A DNA stretch of 25,794 nucleotides. It comes from Oehlia diaphana. Taxonomy: Eukaryota > Glomeromycota > Glomeromycetes > Glomerales > Glomeraceae. The notes beneath the pieces are model-generated. The model was not told the DNA's origin, made no database searches, and was given only the letters and a program-made list of their open reading frames with translations. The position numbers were made by a program, and so were the translations under genes. This document shows positions 1 to 11,708 of this stretch, piece by piece. Position 1 is the first letter of the stretch. Each line of letters opens with the position of its first letter. The stretch spans positions 15,508 to 41,301 of the forward strand of contig QZLH01001137.1 in the NCBI GenBank assembly GCA_003833135.1. The letters are read 5' to 3'.

Positions 1-112
1 CATTTTACAAAATTTTTATTAAAGTGTAAAAACATTTTTTGAATTACTTTAATAATATTAGTCAATGACCTGACCTAAGGCTGGGTCATGAATTTAGATG
101 AAATTGCCTTTT

Positions 113-467
113 TTGGAAATTTCAAATTTCAAAAAATTGAAAATGTGAAAATCGAATTTTGAAATTTTGAAAACTGAAATTTTGAAAATTGAAATTTTGA
201 AATTTTGAAATTTTAAAATTTCCTTTTACGAATTTCCTTTTATGTGAAATTCCCTTTTATGGTGGTGATCGACGTTACACAAATTTCCAAAACAGGAAAT
301 TCCGTAACACAAAATTCTCATTTTTGGAAATTTGTGTAACGTAGATCGTTACCATAAAAGGGAATTTCACATAAAAGGAAATTTCAAAAATCAAAAATTT
401 CAAAATCTGAAATTTCAAAAATTCAGAATTTCGAAATTTCGATTTTCATAATTTTGTCACTTTTGGT
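113..467. repeat. Foldback (long inverted repeat) element
   Basis: Two 58-nt arms, 235-292 and 322-379, are reverse complements with four mismatches and a loop of about 29 nt. Both contain a TTTATGTGAAATTCCC-type core. Outside the arms both flanks are runs of GAAATTT/AAATTTC motifs that are also roughly complementary (GTGAAAATCG near 145, CGATTTTCAT near 440), so the foldback probably spans about 113-467. No coding sequence is seen. It is probably a MITE or foldback transposon; the ends and target duplication could not be fixed. Confidence 0.75.
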
Positions 468-829
468 CCAAATGGTACACCGTATTTATTCCCTTTTTAA
501 GTGCTTGCTGGTAATCCCAGTCTTGAAAAAATGTCTAGATTGACTGCTATATATATTTAGCTAGAGCCTAGAGGTCCTCTTTAACTGCATTTTATTATGA
601 GAGAAAATCTCGGCCAATTAAACTTCATATTAATAACCTTTATGTGAACATATTTTATGAAAAATTGTCATATAGTTAGATTGGATAGTATTGTCATCGT
701 TTATTTCTCTATCTCTACCAAAAATTATTTATTTTGCTCTATAATCAAGCAGATCATAATAATACGAGAGTATTTTTTTTTTTTTGATTATGCAATGTTA
801 TATTCATTAATCATTAGCTCAGTAAATAC
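468..829. other. Intergenic, no gene seen
   Basis: AT-rich spacer between the foldback element and the hAT MITE. A 76-codon open frame starting at 657 runs into the MITE, has no recognisable domain and is treated as chance. The last 8 bases (822-829) are the left target duplication of the MITE. Confidence 0.6.
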
Positions 830-978
830 TAGGGATGGCAATGGTTATGATCATAACCGTTTAACCAACCGTTTAACCAATTTTTAACTGACCATAACTG
901 ACCGTTTAAATTGCTATAACCAATTATAACCAATTATAACCGACCATAACCAACCATAACTAACCGTTGCCATCCCTA
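830..978. mobile_element. hAT-type MITE, 149 bp, with 8-bp target duplication
   Basis: The left end TAGGGATGGCAATGGTTA (830-847) is the reverse complement of the right end (961-978) with one mismatch. The element is flanked by a perfect 8-bp direct repeat GTAAATAC at 822-829 and 979-986. TAGGGATGGCAA-like ends and 8-bp duplications are typical of the hAT superfamily. The interior is made of short degenerate AACC(A/G) repeats (ATAACCAATTATAACC and variants), as in hAT subterminal motifs. There is no coding capacity, so it is non-autonomous. The intact duplication suggests a fairly recent insertion. Confidence 0.9.
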
Positions 979-986
979 GTAAATAC

Positions 987-1351
987 TAGCCTATTACTAG
1001 TAATTGATTAGATTTTTAGCATAAAAAAAAAAGAACTTTTTAATAGATGGCCTAATAATTTATTTTTCATCATATCCTAAATGAATTTGATATTGAAAAA
1101 TTACATGATTAATATATTTTAAAAACCAATATTCATTGATATTTTATATTTATACATTTGGCAATATTATAATATATGAATTATTTAAATTACAAACTAA
1201 GAATTTTCTTATTACTCTAATCTTAGTGTTTAAATAATTCAAAATAAGATAAATAATAAGATAAAATTGTATTTAATTTAGTTTGTTAAAATCGTCTAAA
1301 AAAAATAAATGTATTAATAAATAAATTGTAATTATTATTTTAAATATATTA
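987..1351. other. Kinase gene 3' flank, no other gene seen
   Basis: AT-rich spacer between the hAT MITE and the stop codon of the minus-strand kinase gene, presumably holding its 3' untranslated region. No polyadenylation signal could be chosen with confidence because A/T runs are everywhere. Confidence 0.5.
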
Positions 1352-3552
1352 TCAGTATTTTTGAATAATAAACAAACCATCAGAAATTTCCAACTCATCT
1401 TGTTCTTCTAAATGAAGGTTTGGATTATTATTATATACTTCATCTTCATCTAAAAATTAAAATAATATATTAGATAAATTATTACTTAAAAAGCAATTAA
1501 TTAATATTACTTACCAATAAGAATATCAACATTTGGTTCTTGTTGTATTGTTTCTTTATCATAATAATTTTGAATATTGATGTTATTAAATAATCAAATT
1601 TATATATTTTTCGTTCCTTATCTTCATATGAAAATTGAATTGAAATACTAATAAATAATTTACTTACCATTCTCCATTTTTAATTTTTTAAATAATCTGG
1701 ATGATCCTTTATCATTATCTAAAAATTAAATTACAATTAGTACTTATTTGTTATAGAATCTTAATATAAAGTAAATTACCTTCATTACGATATTTTAAAT
1801 TAATTGATGTATACTGATTACTTATTGTACTAAAAATACTAGCTATAATAAAGTTTAATCATTTAATGTTTTATTATATAAAATCCAATGTCATTTTAAT
1901 AAATACTTACAATTATCAGAAATACTAAAATCATATAATTTACTATTGGCATAAAATGCTATTTGAAAAAAAAGGACTATTTCAATTTATTATTAATCAA
2001 AACATTGTGCTAAATCATTATACTTTACGTTACCCTCTTGTTCTTCTATTATAAATTAATTAAAAAAATATTATATTAAAATAAAAGAATAAATAGTCAA
2101 TAATCATTAAATAACCATACCTTTAGTTGCATTTTTTGGTTCAGGTAAATTTCCAAATTCATGAATTTTACTTGCAAATAATTTACTGCTAAAAATATTG
2201 CTTGTTTTTTTATCAATTTTTGCTATTAATTGAGGTAATTCATTTGGATTATTTAGGTAATATGATTCAATTTCTCTGATTGTTTCCCTAAGCGTATCAG
2301 TATCAGGCCTTTTCAATGGATTAGCATCCCAACATTGTTCCATTAAACTTTTATATTCTGAAGGAATTACTGGTATAATTTTTGGTCTTATACCATCAAT
2401 GATATTAAGTGCAAGAATACAATCATGTTCATGATTCATAAATGGAGGTTGTCCAAATGCTATTTCCCACATAAGCATTGCAATACTGTAAATATCAGAT
2501 TTAAAAGTATATCCTTTTCCACTAATAACTTCAGGAGCTATGTAAGGAAGATTTCCATATATATTTGTTGATGATCTATCTGCAGGACCACAAAATCCAA
2601 AATCACTAATACTCCAAGTATCATTAAACTGTGAATATAATATATTTCTAGAATGTAAATCTCTATGAATAGAATTCTCTTCATGAATGTAATAAAGTGA
2701 ATCAATTATTACAAAAACAATTCTAATTTTTCTTTCCATGTAAGTTGATTATGATTTTGTTGTAAATATTCTCTTAAATTCATGTCATATTTATTCATTA
2801 CAAGCATATAATTTCCATTTGATGGATTTTGTGTTATACCATAACAATCAACAATTATTGTGTGTTTGTTGCTTATAGTAAAATGTGATTTGGCCTATAA
2901 AAAGTAATAAAATTTATTAATAATTAAATTTAAGTTCCCTTAAATATTTTAGATTACAAACCTCTTCAAACCAACTTTGACTCGCATTTTTGACATTTTC
3001 TAATTCTTTAAGTATTACATTTTGAACTCCAAATCTTATTAATTGTTGTTTTTTAGAATCCCATTCTTCATAACCACCATCAATCCAATCTGCTATATAA
3101 ATATCTGAGAATCCACCCTTCGTTAGATATTCAATATTTTCTAAATTATTATATGAGATCCATTCAATTATTCTATCTGGTATAATTGTTTCTAATTGAA
3201 ATTTTTTTATTAAATTATCAATATTATTATTACCAGATGTCCAGTTTGAGAAGTTTGCTTTTAAATAATTTCGGACACAATATTCACAATATAATGTAGC
3301 TAAACATTTTTGGTTACAATTTTCACAAATTCTTCTTGTTCCTGAATTATAAAAAATTTTTTCTCGGTCGTAATTTTTATTATTTTTTCTTATTGCTTCA
3401 GTTTTTTCTTCTTCTGTAAGAGAATCGTCAGTAAGAATTATTTGTTGCATAAATTCATGTCCTTCGTGGAAGTCATTGATAATATTATGATCGATTGATG
3501 TATATGCTCTCATAATTGTTGCTTCAATTAAATCTATTCGAATATTAGACAT
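1352..3552 (-). CDS. TKL-like protein kinase, eight exons, one frameshift in the catalytic exon
   Basis: Inferred exons on the minus strand are 3552-2962, 2894-2121, 2045-2034, 1958-1911, 1842-1780, 1718-1668, 1553-1515 and 1449-1352. All introns read GT..AG, and the joins after exon 2 are all phase 1. Exon 1 has a Cys-rich leader (CENCNQKC, then CEYCVRNYLK), then the glycine loop KGGFSDIY and the probable ATP-binding lysine in VILKELENV. Exon 2 holds the catalytic loop HRDLHSRN, the metal-binding DFG in ISDFGFCG and NLPYIAPE. These mark a Ser/Thr kinase of the TKL-like family expanded in Glomeromycotina. The tail is built from six tiny exons, one of only 12 nt, and ends DGLFIIQKY. One nucleotide is missing in a five-A run (2727-2731) just before the catalytic loop, which creates a stop. 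Adding one base to the exon length restores phase 1 at its 3' end and gives about 558 codons. It is either a young pseudogene or a sequence error. Confidence 0.8.
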
Positions 3553-6388
3553 AATGTAAAATATTTAATTTGTTAGTAAATACAAAAATAAAGTTCCCGT
3601 AGACGGTTAAACCAATAAATGGTGCAACCATATTTAATATTGTCTATTGGACCTACCAGTCATGTACTACGTGGTAATATGAAAAAAAAATGATCATCTG
3701 ATTCATCGTCACACAAATCTGCTAAACCTGCAAGGTCATTACCGGGAATTGTTACGATGTTATACGAATTTATAGATCTGATATATTTAGTAGGATAATT
3801 TATACTTTATATAGTTTATTTATTTTTAGTTATTTTGGTATAAACAGATAAACAGGAATCGGGAGGTTTAGATTTGGGGTAATAATAATGTTGGCTTCAG
3901 GGATCGACAACTTGGTCGGATGATTCGTATATGCGGACAAATTTGGCCAAAGGATAAGTTGAACTTTGGACAAATTTTGGGAGGTATACAGTATAAGAGA
4001 CGAGTGGGGAATTACTGAAAAGGAAGGATTTTAGTCTACATCTAGCATTAGTTATTGTAAAAGAAGGATCTATTGAATATACAGAGCGCCGAAAGAAACA
4101 GTAATACTTACCAATAGTTAATAAAAATCCTACCGACTATTTCCTAATTTCTAAATACTCCATTTATCTTCCTATCGTGTACTTTTATTGCCGATTCCTT
4201 ATGCCTTAAAGCGTTTTGCAGCTAAATTTGCTGCGATTTACCACTACTCATGTGCCGATCTAAACTGTAATACAATGAAATTCCATGGAATCCTCTGCAA
4301 AAAATCCTGAAAATTCCGCGGAATTTAGAACAATAGCTATCATTTAAGGGATAACTTTTCTATTTATCTCCCATTACTACCTTTCGGATCCGCATAAATC
4401 CGGTGGTAGCATAATCATCCTTATTTTTTTTTGTACATAACATGTCAAAAGCGTTAATAATGTTAAAAGATTACACATGTAAATTAGAATTATTTTCTGA
4501 AAAATTAATAAAACATTTCTATAAAATGATATTTTTGAAAAAAAGAGAAGTTTTTATCGTCATCATAATTTGGAATATTAAATGGGAGCTTTCCAAAATC
4601 CCAACGATCAGAATCCGTTACAATGTCACAACACAAACCGATACTCACAATCCTGACAAATCATAATCCCAAAAATCCAAAATCCTGAAACTATTATTAC
4701 CCGAATGAAAAGTAATTTAATGAAATATCCAAATAATAAATAATATCAATTCAATATAGGAAGTACAGGTTGAAAAAATGATCTTAAATAATGAACAATT
4801 AAGGTATGTCCCCTTTATATTATTTAATTCATCAACTGATATGATGCAAAAAATTCGAAATATATATTATACATGAATATCGTTACTAACCTGTTTAGTA
4901 TTTATTTTTTACAGTTAATTAAGTTGATTAGTAATTTTAATATAATTCAAATATAATTTTGAACATCGACATGAAAATTGTATACTCATTATGTAAAAAA
5001 GAATATCTAAAAGTAGTGGTAGTGTGTATATAATTATCTTAATTATCTTATGTTAGATGGAATATACGGATATAATCTATAATCCAAACGGACTCTGAAT
5101 ATAAACAATTAACATGTGGAATTATAAAATATCATTCTTTTTTCAATTGTATTGGATTTTCGCAATATCAGAATGACTATCTTATTTAAAAAAATTTTCG
5201 ATGAGTATTCTTAATGGCAATGTATTTTTTTTATTCGAATATCATTAAACAAAATATTTATGAGAAATTTCAATAATTATTTGAGTGATGTCATATTGTA
5301 CGTTAAAAAAGTAAAAGCAAAACCACCTAATTAATAAATTTAAAGAATGAATTAATCGATTATTAATTTCGTATTAAATTTAGCATTAAATTATTCTACC
5401 AAAAAGTATTCTTACTATAAAAAATATGTACTTTATAATGTAAATTATTACTTACATATAAAAGAAAGTAACGCGTCACAGTTATGAGTTTCTAAATAGT
5501 CTTAAGAGGTTTTAAAAAATTATAAAGATTTTTCATATCATATCCATAATAAACTTTTTTATGATAATATTTTAATGAGATATTATAAAAATAAGTAAAC
5601 AATCGATATTGGAAATTAGAAATTTCTTGAAATTCTAAAAAAAGAATTTAACTAGTAATAGCTCATATTCCTTCAGTAATTCTTGTAAAAAAGGGTTCAT
5701 TTGATTTTTAAGAGATAGCAAACTTTGTATAAAGAAACGCTTCATTACGATTATTCTTTTAAGAACTTTTGAAAGGATTTCATTGGCTCCAGATTCATAT
5801 ATATTTTTAATAAAAAATTGATTCTCCGTTTTTTGTTAATTAAATTAAAGTGAAATGTTGAATTTATTAGAATTTAAATACGAACAACAGCACCCTAAAA
5901 GTACATTCTATCAATTGATAATCCTTGATTTAAAATTTTGGAACTTTGAAGATAATATAAAAAACGTTAATCAATAAACAGCACAATGATATCAATAATT
6001 TATAAAAAAAAATACTTATTTTTCCAAGTTCACTGTTACTACTGTTGAAAGGTTAAAATGTTTAATAATACTTCTAAGGTTAATTCTTTTACCATTTAAA
6101 CATTCTTGGTGCATAAAATCAAAAATGATTATCAACAAATAGAAGAATTTTCAAAAAAGAAAATTTTATAAATTGTTAATATCTTTTTTTTTTTGCGAGA
6201 AAGTTTTTATTTATCAATATTACGAAACAAAATATTTAGTTTCTCATCAAATATTGGTTAAAAGTCAAAATTCTTGATAATAATAAAAACATAGAGTTAA
6301 AATAAGGATAATTCTGGTCAGAATTGCAGATCATATGTCAATTAACATCACATGATTTAAATTTCTAGTAAAGAATTTCTTTTAGAAT
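3553..6388. other. Gene-poor AT-rich region
   Basis: No convincing gene on either strand. The open frame at 4442-4666 (74 codons) is Lys/Ile-rich with no domain and is probably chance. 3600-4680 is somewhat richer in G+C and looks like old repeat DNA: it has perfect palindromes ATTCCATGGAAT (4280-4291) and AATTCCGCGGAATT (4312-4325). Around 4652 there is a CCTGACAAATCATAATCCC stretch resembling one near 9014. From 4750 to 6350 I see only AT-rich spacer. Confidence 0.5.
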
Positions 6389-6493
6389 GTGCAATATTAC
6401 ACAAATATGCATAAAATTACGTATAATACACAATGGCGTTTATTGTCCCCACCAAAAACATTTTCTTTATTTTCTTTAGAAAATAAAAAAAAA

Positions 6494-7966
6494 ATGACTT
6501 GTCAACTTCCAGATCTTCCAACCGAGTGCTTACAAGAAATTATTGAACATTTAGAGAATAATATTTCCACTTTACATTCATGTTTATTAGTTAATCGTCT
6601 TTGGTGTAAAATTTCCGTTAGAATGTTGTGGAAGGATATTTGGGGTTGTAATTATCAACAACGTTCATTAAAAGTGACAACATCAATTCTTAGTACATTA
6701 ATTGCTTGTCTTCCTAATGAATCAAAAGAGAAATTATATCAAAATGAAATTTTTATTTTATCACCTAATTTTAAATCACCACTTTTTAATTACACAGAAT
6801 TTTGCAAAGTTCTTTCAATAGGTTCTCTTTCTGGAATAGTTCATAATGTTCTTAAAAAAGAACCATCAGATAGAAGTCGTCTAGTTATTGATGAAATTAT
6901 CAAAATGTTTGTGAATCAAATTTCTTCTTTGAAAAAATTATCTTATTATAGTCGATTTTATAGTAATTTTACTTTAACTTATTTTCCTGGGGTGAGAGAT
7001 CTTTCAGAATTATGCTGCAGTTCAAATCTTCCTTCTAATTTTTTTTGGCAATTGTCACAAATATGTCATAATTTACAATCAATTTCTATAGATTTTCATA
7101 ATGAAATTTCAAATGAGTTAAATGAGTTAAAAGAATTGATTTCTTTACAAGATAATTTAAAAAATTTAACTTTAATAGCTTTTGCATTGAGTTGGGTAAA
7201 TATTATACCTGCTTTAAAAAAGCATTCAAATACTATAACAAAATTACATCTTTATAGTGAATTTTATGATTTACCATTATCTTTTGTTAGTTTATTCACA
7301 AATTTACAAGAAATTATAATTTCTTTCTTAGATTTTGGATATATTGAAGATTTTAAAAAGTTACAATATATTAATTTTTCTAAATTACAAAATTTAAAAA
7401 TTCCATATCAATGTCCAAAACCTGATTATATGAAAAAATTTTTAGAAATTAATGGAAAAAATCTTAAAAAATTTTATTCTGGTGAAAATGATAAAACTTT
7501 AAGTATATCAATTGCTAATTTTTGTCCAAACCTTAAATATCTTTTTGTATTATTTCATGATGGTGAAATAGATATATTAAAAGATATATTTATTAATTGT
7601 AAATATTTAAAAAGTATTAAAATTCAATGTGGGAGAAGATTATTATTTGAAAAGGAAGTATTAGAAATTGTTGCAAGTCATTCATCAAATAATTTTTGTG
7701 AATTAAAATTATATAATATTTCATATCCAAATTCAGGTTCTGTATCTCCAGAAGATTTAGAATCATTTATTATAAATTGGAAAAATAGAACATCTAGAAA
7801 ATTACTTAATATAATAATTATTGAAAGTTATGGTGGTCGTAGTAGTTTATTAAATGAAGAAAATATGATGATAATTAAAAAATATGAAAATTTAGGTATA
7901 ATTAAATTTGGGGTTAAACACTATGAAAAAGAAGTAATAGATGAAGAAGAAGACTATTTTTTTTGA
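6494..7966 (+). CDS. F-box protein with LRR-like C-terminal region
   Basis: A single open exon of 490 codons. The frame is open from an upstream ATG at 6389, but the ATG at 6494 is preferred because it follows an A-rich leader and lies directly before the F-box; the extra 35 residues look non-conserved. Residues about 5-50 (LPDLPTECLQEI, then SCLLVNRLWCKISVRMLW) match the F-box: a Leu-Pro start, the hydrophobic helix, and the V-N-R-x-W-C core usual in Rhizophagus F-box proteins. F-box proteins bind Skp1 and bring substrates to SCF ubiquitin ligases. The rest is a series of degenerate Leu/Ile-rich repeats (LQEIIISFLDF, LKNLTLIAF, LKSIKIQC) that probably form a substrate-binding solenoid. No intron is needed. 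It ends in an acidic EEEDYFF tail. The substrate cannot be told. Confidence 0.85.
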   Translation: MTCQLPDLPTECLQEIIEHLENNISTLHSCLLVNRLWCKISVRMLWKDIWGCNYQQRSLKVTTSILSTLIACLPNESKEKLYQNEIFILSPNFKSPLFNYTEFCKVLSIGSLSGIVHNVLKKEPSDRSRLVIDEIIKMFVNQISSLKKLSYYSRFYSNFTLTYFPGVRDLSELCCSSNLPSNFFWQLSQICHNLQSISIDFHNEISNELNELKELISLQDNLKNLTLIAFALSWVNIIPALKKHSNTITKLHLYSEFYDLPLSFVSLFTNLQEIIISFLDFGYIEDFKKLQYINFSKLQNLKIPYQCPKPDYMKKFLEINGKNLKKFYSGENDKTLSISIANFCPNLKYLFVLFHDGEIDILKDIFINCKYLKSIKIQCGRRLLFEKEVLEIVASHSSNNFCELKLYNISYPNSGSVSPEDLESFIINWKNRTSRKLLNIIIIESYGGRSSLLNEENMMIIKKYENLGIIKFGVKHYEKEVIDEEEDYFF

Positions 7967-8015
7967 ATATTTTTTTTTTTATAATATCTTTTGGACTATA
8001 TTTGTATTATTACAT

Positions 8016-8021
8016 AATAAA
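8016..8021 (+). terminator. Possible polyadenylation signal of the F-box gene
   Basis: AATAAA lies about 50 nt after the F-box stop codon, following a T-rich stretch. Such hexamers arise often by chance in this composition, so support is weak. Confidence 0.3.
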
Positions 8022-8668
8022 TATTTATTATCATAATAAAGTATTTCTTTTTTTTTTAAAAATGATTATCGTTTCTTTGTAAATTTTGTATCACTACATA
8101 ATCGTATATTAGTAACTTAAAGGACAACGGCAAACTGGGAAAGATATATAATTTCTTAACATCCGAGACATTTAATATATATTTTCTTACAATATATAAA
8201 TTGGCATATTGCATATTTTTTTGATTATACTTAACATGTAAATAACTTTTTATTTATTTATCAACAAGAAAAACTATTGATCTAGTTCAATGGGCCATTT
8301 ACACTATCCGTTTCATATAATTATAAATTTGTTTATTACTTTGATACCTGGACTATATAGTATCCTCCCTTCTCCAAATGAACCATCAAAATCTTTTAAA
8401 GTTTTAACAATACCGACTCTAACGGAGAACAACAACTCAATATTACTTAGCTATTTTTTAGCTTTCTACCTTTCTTCGTCACCGAAACAATTTTTTTTCC
8501 TGACGGGCTTCCAGATCAGGTGACATGGCGTCTGTAAAACAATATCATCCGTTTTTACTTACCATAACAAGTCTCACCCCAAAATAGAACGAACGTCAAT
8601 TAATTTTTGTATCTCAATAGCACGAAATTCGTACAACGTAAAGGACATAATAAGTTAAATATACTATT

Positions 8669-8767
8669 TCACTTCACCAACAATCAACTTACCGAAAATC
8701 ATTCATTTCACTGACAGGGCTGTTTCACCGAAAATCAATCTCGCCGAAAATCATTTCACCGAATTTT
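8669..8767. repeat. Cluster of CCGAAAATCA repeats
   Basis: Variants of ACCGAAAATCATT occur three times in about 100 bp, with a further partial copy (CACCGAATTTT) at the end and TTTCAC-type spacers between them. It resembles short tandem motifs inside or at the ends of MITEs. Function unknown. Confidence 0.45.
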
Positions 8768-8928
8768 AGTAATTTGATAATCGATAACATTAGCCACAAT
8801 TTTATTAATTTAATATTTAATAGTTTTTATTGTGAAATAACATAGTCATAATTATTAGTGAATTATTTATTGTAATAGAATTTTATTAATATACACATAA
8901 AAAAATGTTATGTAATTTGAGGTTTTGG

Positions 8929-9218
8929 TACGAAATCTCGAAAATCATTTGAACGACTGACACAAGACCGACAACGAAATCTCAACAAGTCAAAATCCAG
9001 ACAAGTCAAAATCCCGACAAATCATTATACCGATAAGTTGATTATTCTGGCAATTTTAGAATAAAATTATAAAATTTATCACATTTAAACTAAATATTAC
9101 ATATTGCAACAAATTATTTTATTGTAACTATTTTTTTAAGTTTTAGTACGAAATCTCGAAAATCATTTGAACGAGATTTTGAATTGTCAAGATTTTGTTG
9201 TCGATCTTGTGTTAGTCA
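8929..9218. repeat. Paired direct and inverted repeat (foldback-like)
   Basis: A 28-nt block beginning TACGAAATCTCGAAAATC is exactly repeated at 8929-8956 and 9147-9174. Directly after the first copy, 8955-8998 is roughly the reverse complement of 9175-9218 (GACACAAGACCGACAAC against TTGTTGTCGATCTTGTG). The combination suggests a decayed foldback element or one insertion that rearranged. No coding sequence. Confidence 0.6.
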
Positions 9219-9446
9219 TGCAAGTGGCTGTCAAGATTTTGATCGGATACCGTAATTTGAATATAATTTTTATATTTATTGTTTGAATCGTTTTTTACCA
9301 CTCATAAATAAAGTAAGATGACTAATAAAGAAGACCATTATTCGAGGAATAGCTCAATATTCATTTCAATTAATTTATATATTTTATTCATTTTATATTT
9401 AAATAACGTATACCCGTGTTATTTTCTTTTCTAATAACCCGACTAG

Positions 9447-9485
9447 CCGAGTAACCCGAGTAACCCGAGTACCCGACAATCCCGA
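9447..9485. repeat. Short tandem CCGAGTAAC/CCCGACAAT repeats at a breakpoint
   Basis: CCGAGTAAC and CCCGACAAT motifs repeat just upstream of the point (about 9495) where homology between CRN/GTPase copy A and copy B begins. The sequence that should carry the start codon has been replaced by these repeats, so they probably mark the truncation or duplication junction. Confidence 0.5.
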
Positions 9486-11348
9486 CAATAAAAATCCAAG
9501 GAACTGACCTTGATAAGTATTTTAAAATTAGTATCGATAAACACAATGACATTTATGATCTTAAGGAAACTATTTGTAATAAAAAAAAGAACGCCTTTTC
9601 CAGCATTGATGCTAACGACCTAATTTTATGGAAAGTAAGAATCCCCATCAGCGACAAGGAGAAATTCAAACAACTTGAATTCACCGAGTCAATTATCGAG
9701 GATGTTTTAGGTGGTATAAAGCTAAATGATGCAACCGCTGACGTTAAAGAGATCTTTGGTGATTCTCCCGCAAAAAAACATATTCATATTATCATTGGAC
9801 AACCTATCACTGAACAGCCTACAAATAACACTCAAAAATTGATTCAAGAGATGTCGAGTTTAACTCAACAGGCGAAAGGAATGTCCTTGAAAGGTATGTA
9901 GAAGAGAAATTCTTGCATACAAGATTTATGTTTGGAATTATTTTTTTATCATCAATATAATGACAAACTATCATCTTTTAAAGAAGAATCGGACGAATAT
10001 AATAATAGAAGCGTACCACCCTCAGGTAATTACTTATGGACTAAATATTAAAACGTTGAAATATATTTTAATATCATATAATCCATAAGAAGTTTAATCA
10101 TGCCTTTACGACTTTACTAACCCTATTTATTTCAATAACTTCTTAATAAGTCACTTTGCTTGTTGTTAATGTGGGACTTATTTAAATATATCATTTTACT
10201 CTTTTCAAAGAAAATACGAGAACTAGGCAGTCTTCACGTAATAACTCATCACGTTCCGATTTTAGACAAGGTATTTTTTTTTCAATGCAACTTTATTATA
10301 TTAATAATTAAAAGTAATTATTAATACAAAAGCGATTTTTCTATAAAGGTACCAATCCATTCAGAACTTCGCCATTTGGTCAAAATAGACGGAATAATTG
10401 GATGAATAATCAATCTAGAATAAACCTAACCGGTCAAACACAACAAACTAGTAAAATTCTTTTATTGGGTGGAACTGGGACTGGAAAGTCAACCATCATT
10501 AATATGATGGCAAATTATTTTCTGGGTGGTACTATAGAAAATCCAAAAGTCGTTATTCCAACCAAGTTCTTTAAAGTTACTGAAAATGGTATTATTTTAA
10601 AGTAATTATAAAATTAATACAAATAATAAAGAATTTAAGACATTAATTTTCTTTATTATAATCTTATTTTAGCTTATGGAAGAAATAATTCTGAAGCGAA
10701 AATTGGAGATGTAACCAAGAGCCAAACTACAACCTGTTGTAACTACGAATTTAAACATCCAGGAAATTCATTCTATGATTTTATCTTCATTGATACTCCA
10801 GGAATGAGCGATACAAATGGAATAGAGCAAGATGATAAGAATATTCAAGAGATTATTAACGCGGCAATTAATGTTGGTTCATTAACTGCTATCGTTATTA
10901 TTGCTAGTGGTACCGAAGCTAGAGTAACTCCAACGATAATGAATACAATAATTCGCCTACGAAACAATCTTCCCGATGAAATTGTCTATAATAATCTCTT
11001 ACTTATTTTAACAAAGTGTACAAAATCTAGTGCTTGTTTCTCTGAAGATACTTTTGCAAAAGAAATTGCAAACCCAAAAGTTAGTACTATATCGTTTTTG
11101 CTATTTTAAATAATTAAAAAAATTTGACAGTTCTTAATTAAATTACATACTCGATTTTTTAGCAAATTTTTTATATGGACAACCAAGTTTTTTGCACTGA
11201 TCCTCAAATTTGGCTGAACGATGATGATGAATACTCTATCGTTGAACATCAATGGAATAAATCTTTCAAAACATTCGATAATCTTTTAAAAATGATCACT
11301 GAAATGAATGCTACTTCAACTAAAGCCTTTACAACAATGAGAGATCTT

Positions 11349-11400
11349 CATCAGGAAATTTTTTTGGGTGATATATAGCGATATATATCACTTTATCGAT
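11349..11400 (+). repeat. Left terminal inverted repeat
   Basis: 52 bp, matching the reverse complement of 13823-13874 at 49 positions (mismatches at TIR positions 10, 17 and 18). Positions 11368-11391 form an imperfect palindrome (10 of 12 pairs), so each end could form its own hairpin. The flanking dinucleotide TT lies at 11347-11348. Confidence 0.9.
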
Positions 11401-11708
11401 TTTTATCACATTATTTATAAAATGTGATATTTATCGATAATAATCGCACTCGTCGAGTAGTATCGATATGATTAAATTAACAAAAATCATCACTAACGAT
11501 AATTATCTTATAGTAAAATAACGTTAGATTATTTATTGCGTTAAATAACATTATACTATTTATTGTTAGATAACGTTAAATTACTTTATTGTTAATGTTG
11601 TTCAGTTTTATTATTATCAATAAAATACATTTGAAATCTATGCTAAATCTATATTAAATTCTACACTAAAACTATATAAATCTATTATGTATCATATTGT
11701 AATATCAC

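Larger units (their letters stand above)
8022..9494. other. Repeat-rich intergenic region
   Basis: No gene is supported. The 77-codon frame at 8290-8523 has no domain or family resemblance and is treated as chance. The region holds the CGAAAATCA cluster and the paired direct/inverted repeat listed separately, and ends in short CCGAGTAAC repeats that abut the broken 5' end of the downstream CRN/GTPase copy. Confidence 0.5.

Noticed and set aside
657..887. 76-codon open frame on the plus strand
   Set aside because: It crosses into the hAT MITE, is of low complexity and has no domain.
1515..1621. Longer kinase exon 7 starting at 1621, which breaks the reading frame
   Set aside because: An acceptor giving 1553-1515 (39 nt) keeps phase 1 with both neighbours, so no second lesion is needed.
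4442..4666. 74-codon open frame on the plus strand
   Set aside because: Lys/Ile-rich chance frame in repeat-like DNA with no recognisable motif or supporting splice structure.
8290..8523. 77-codon frame with a hydrophobic start that could mimic a signal peptide
   Set aside because: No downstream continuation or family resemblance, and it sits in repeat-rich spacer.
8669..8767. Possible CRISPR-like repeat array
   Set aside because: Repeats are short, unevenly spaced and degenerate, and the window is eukaryotic.
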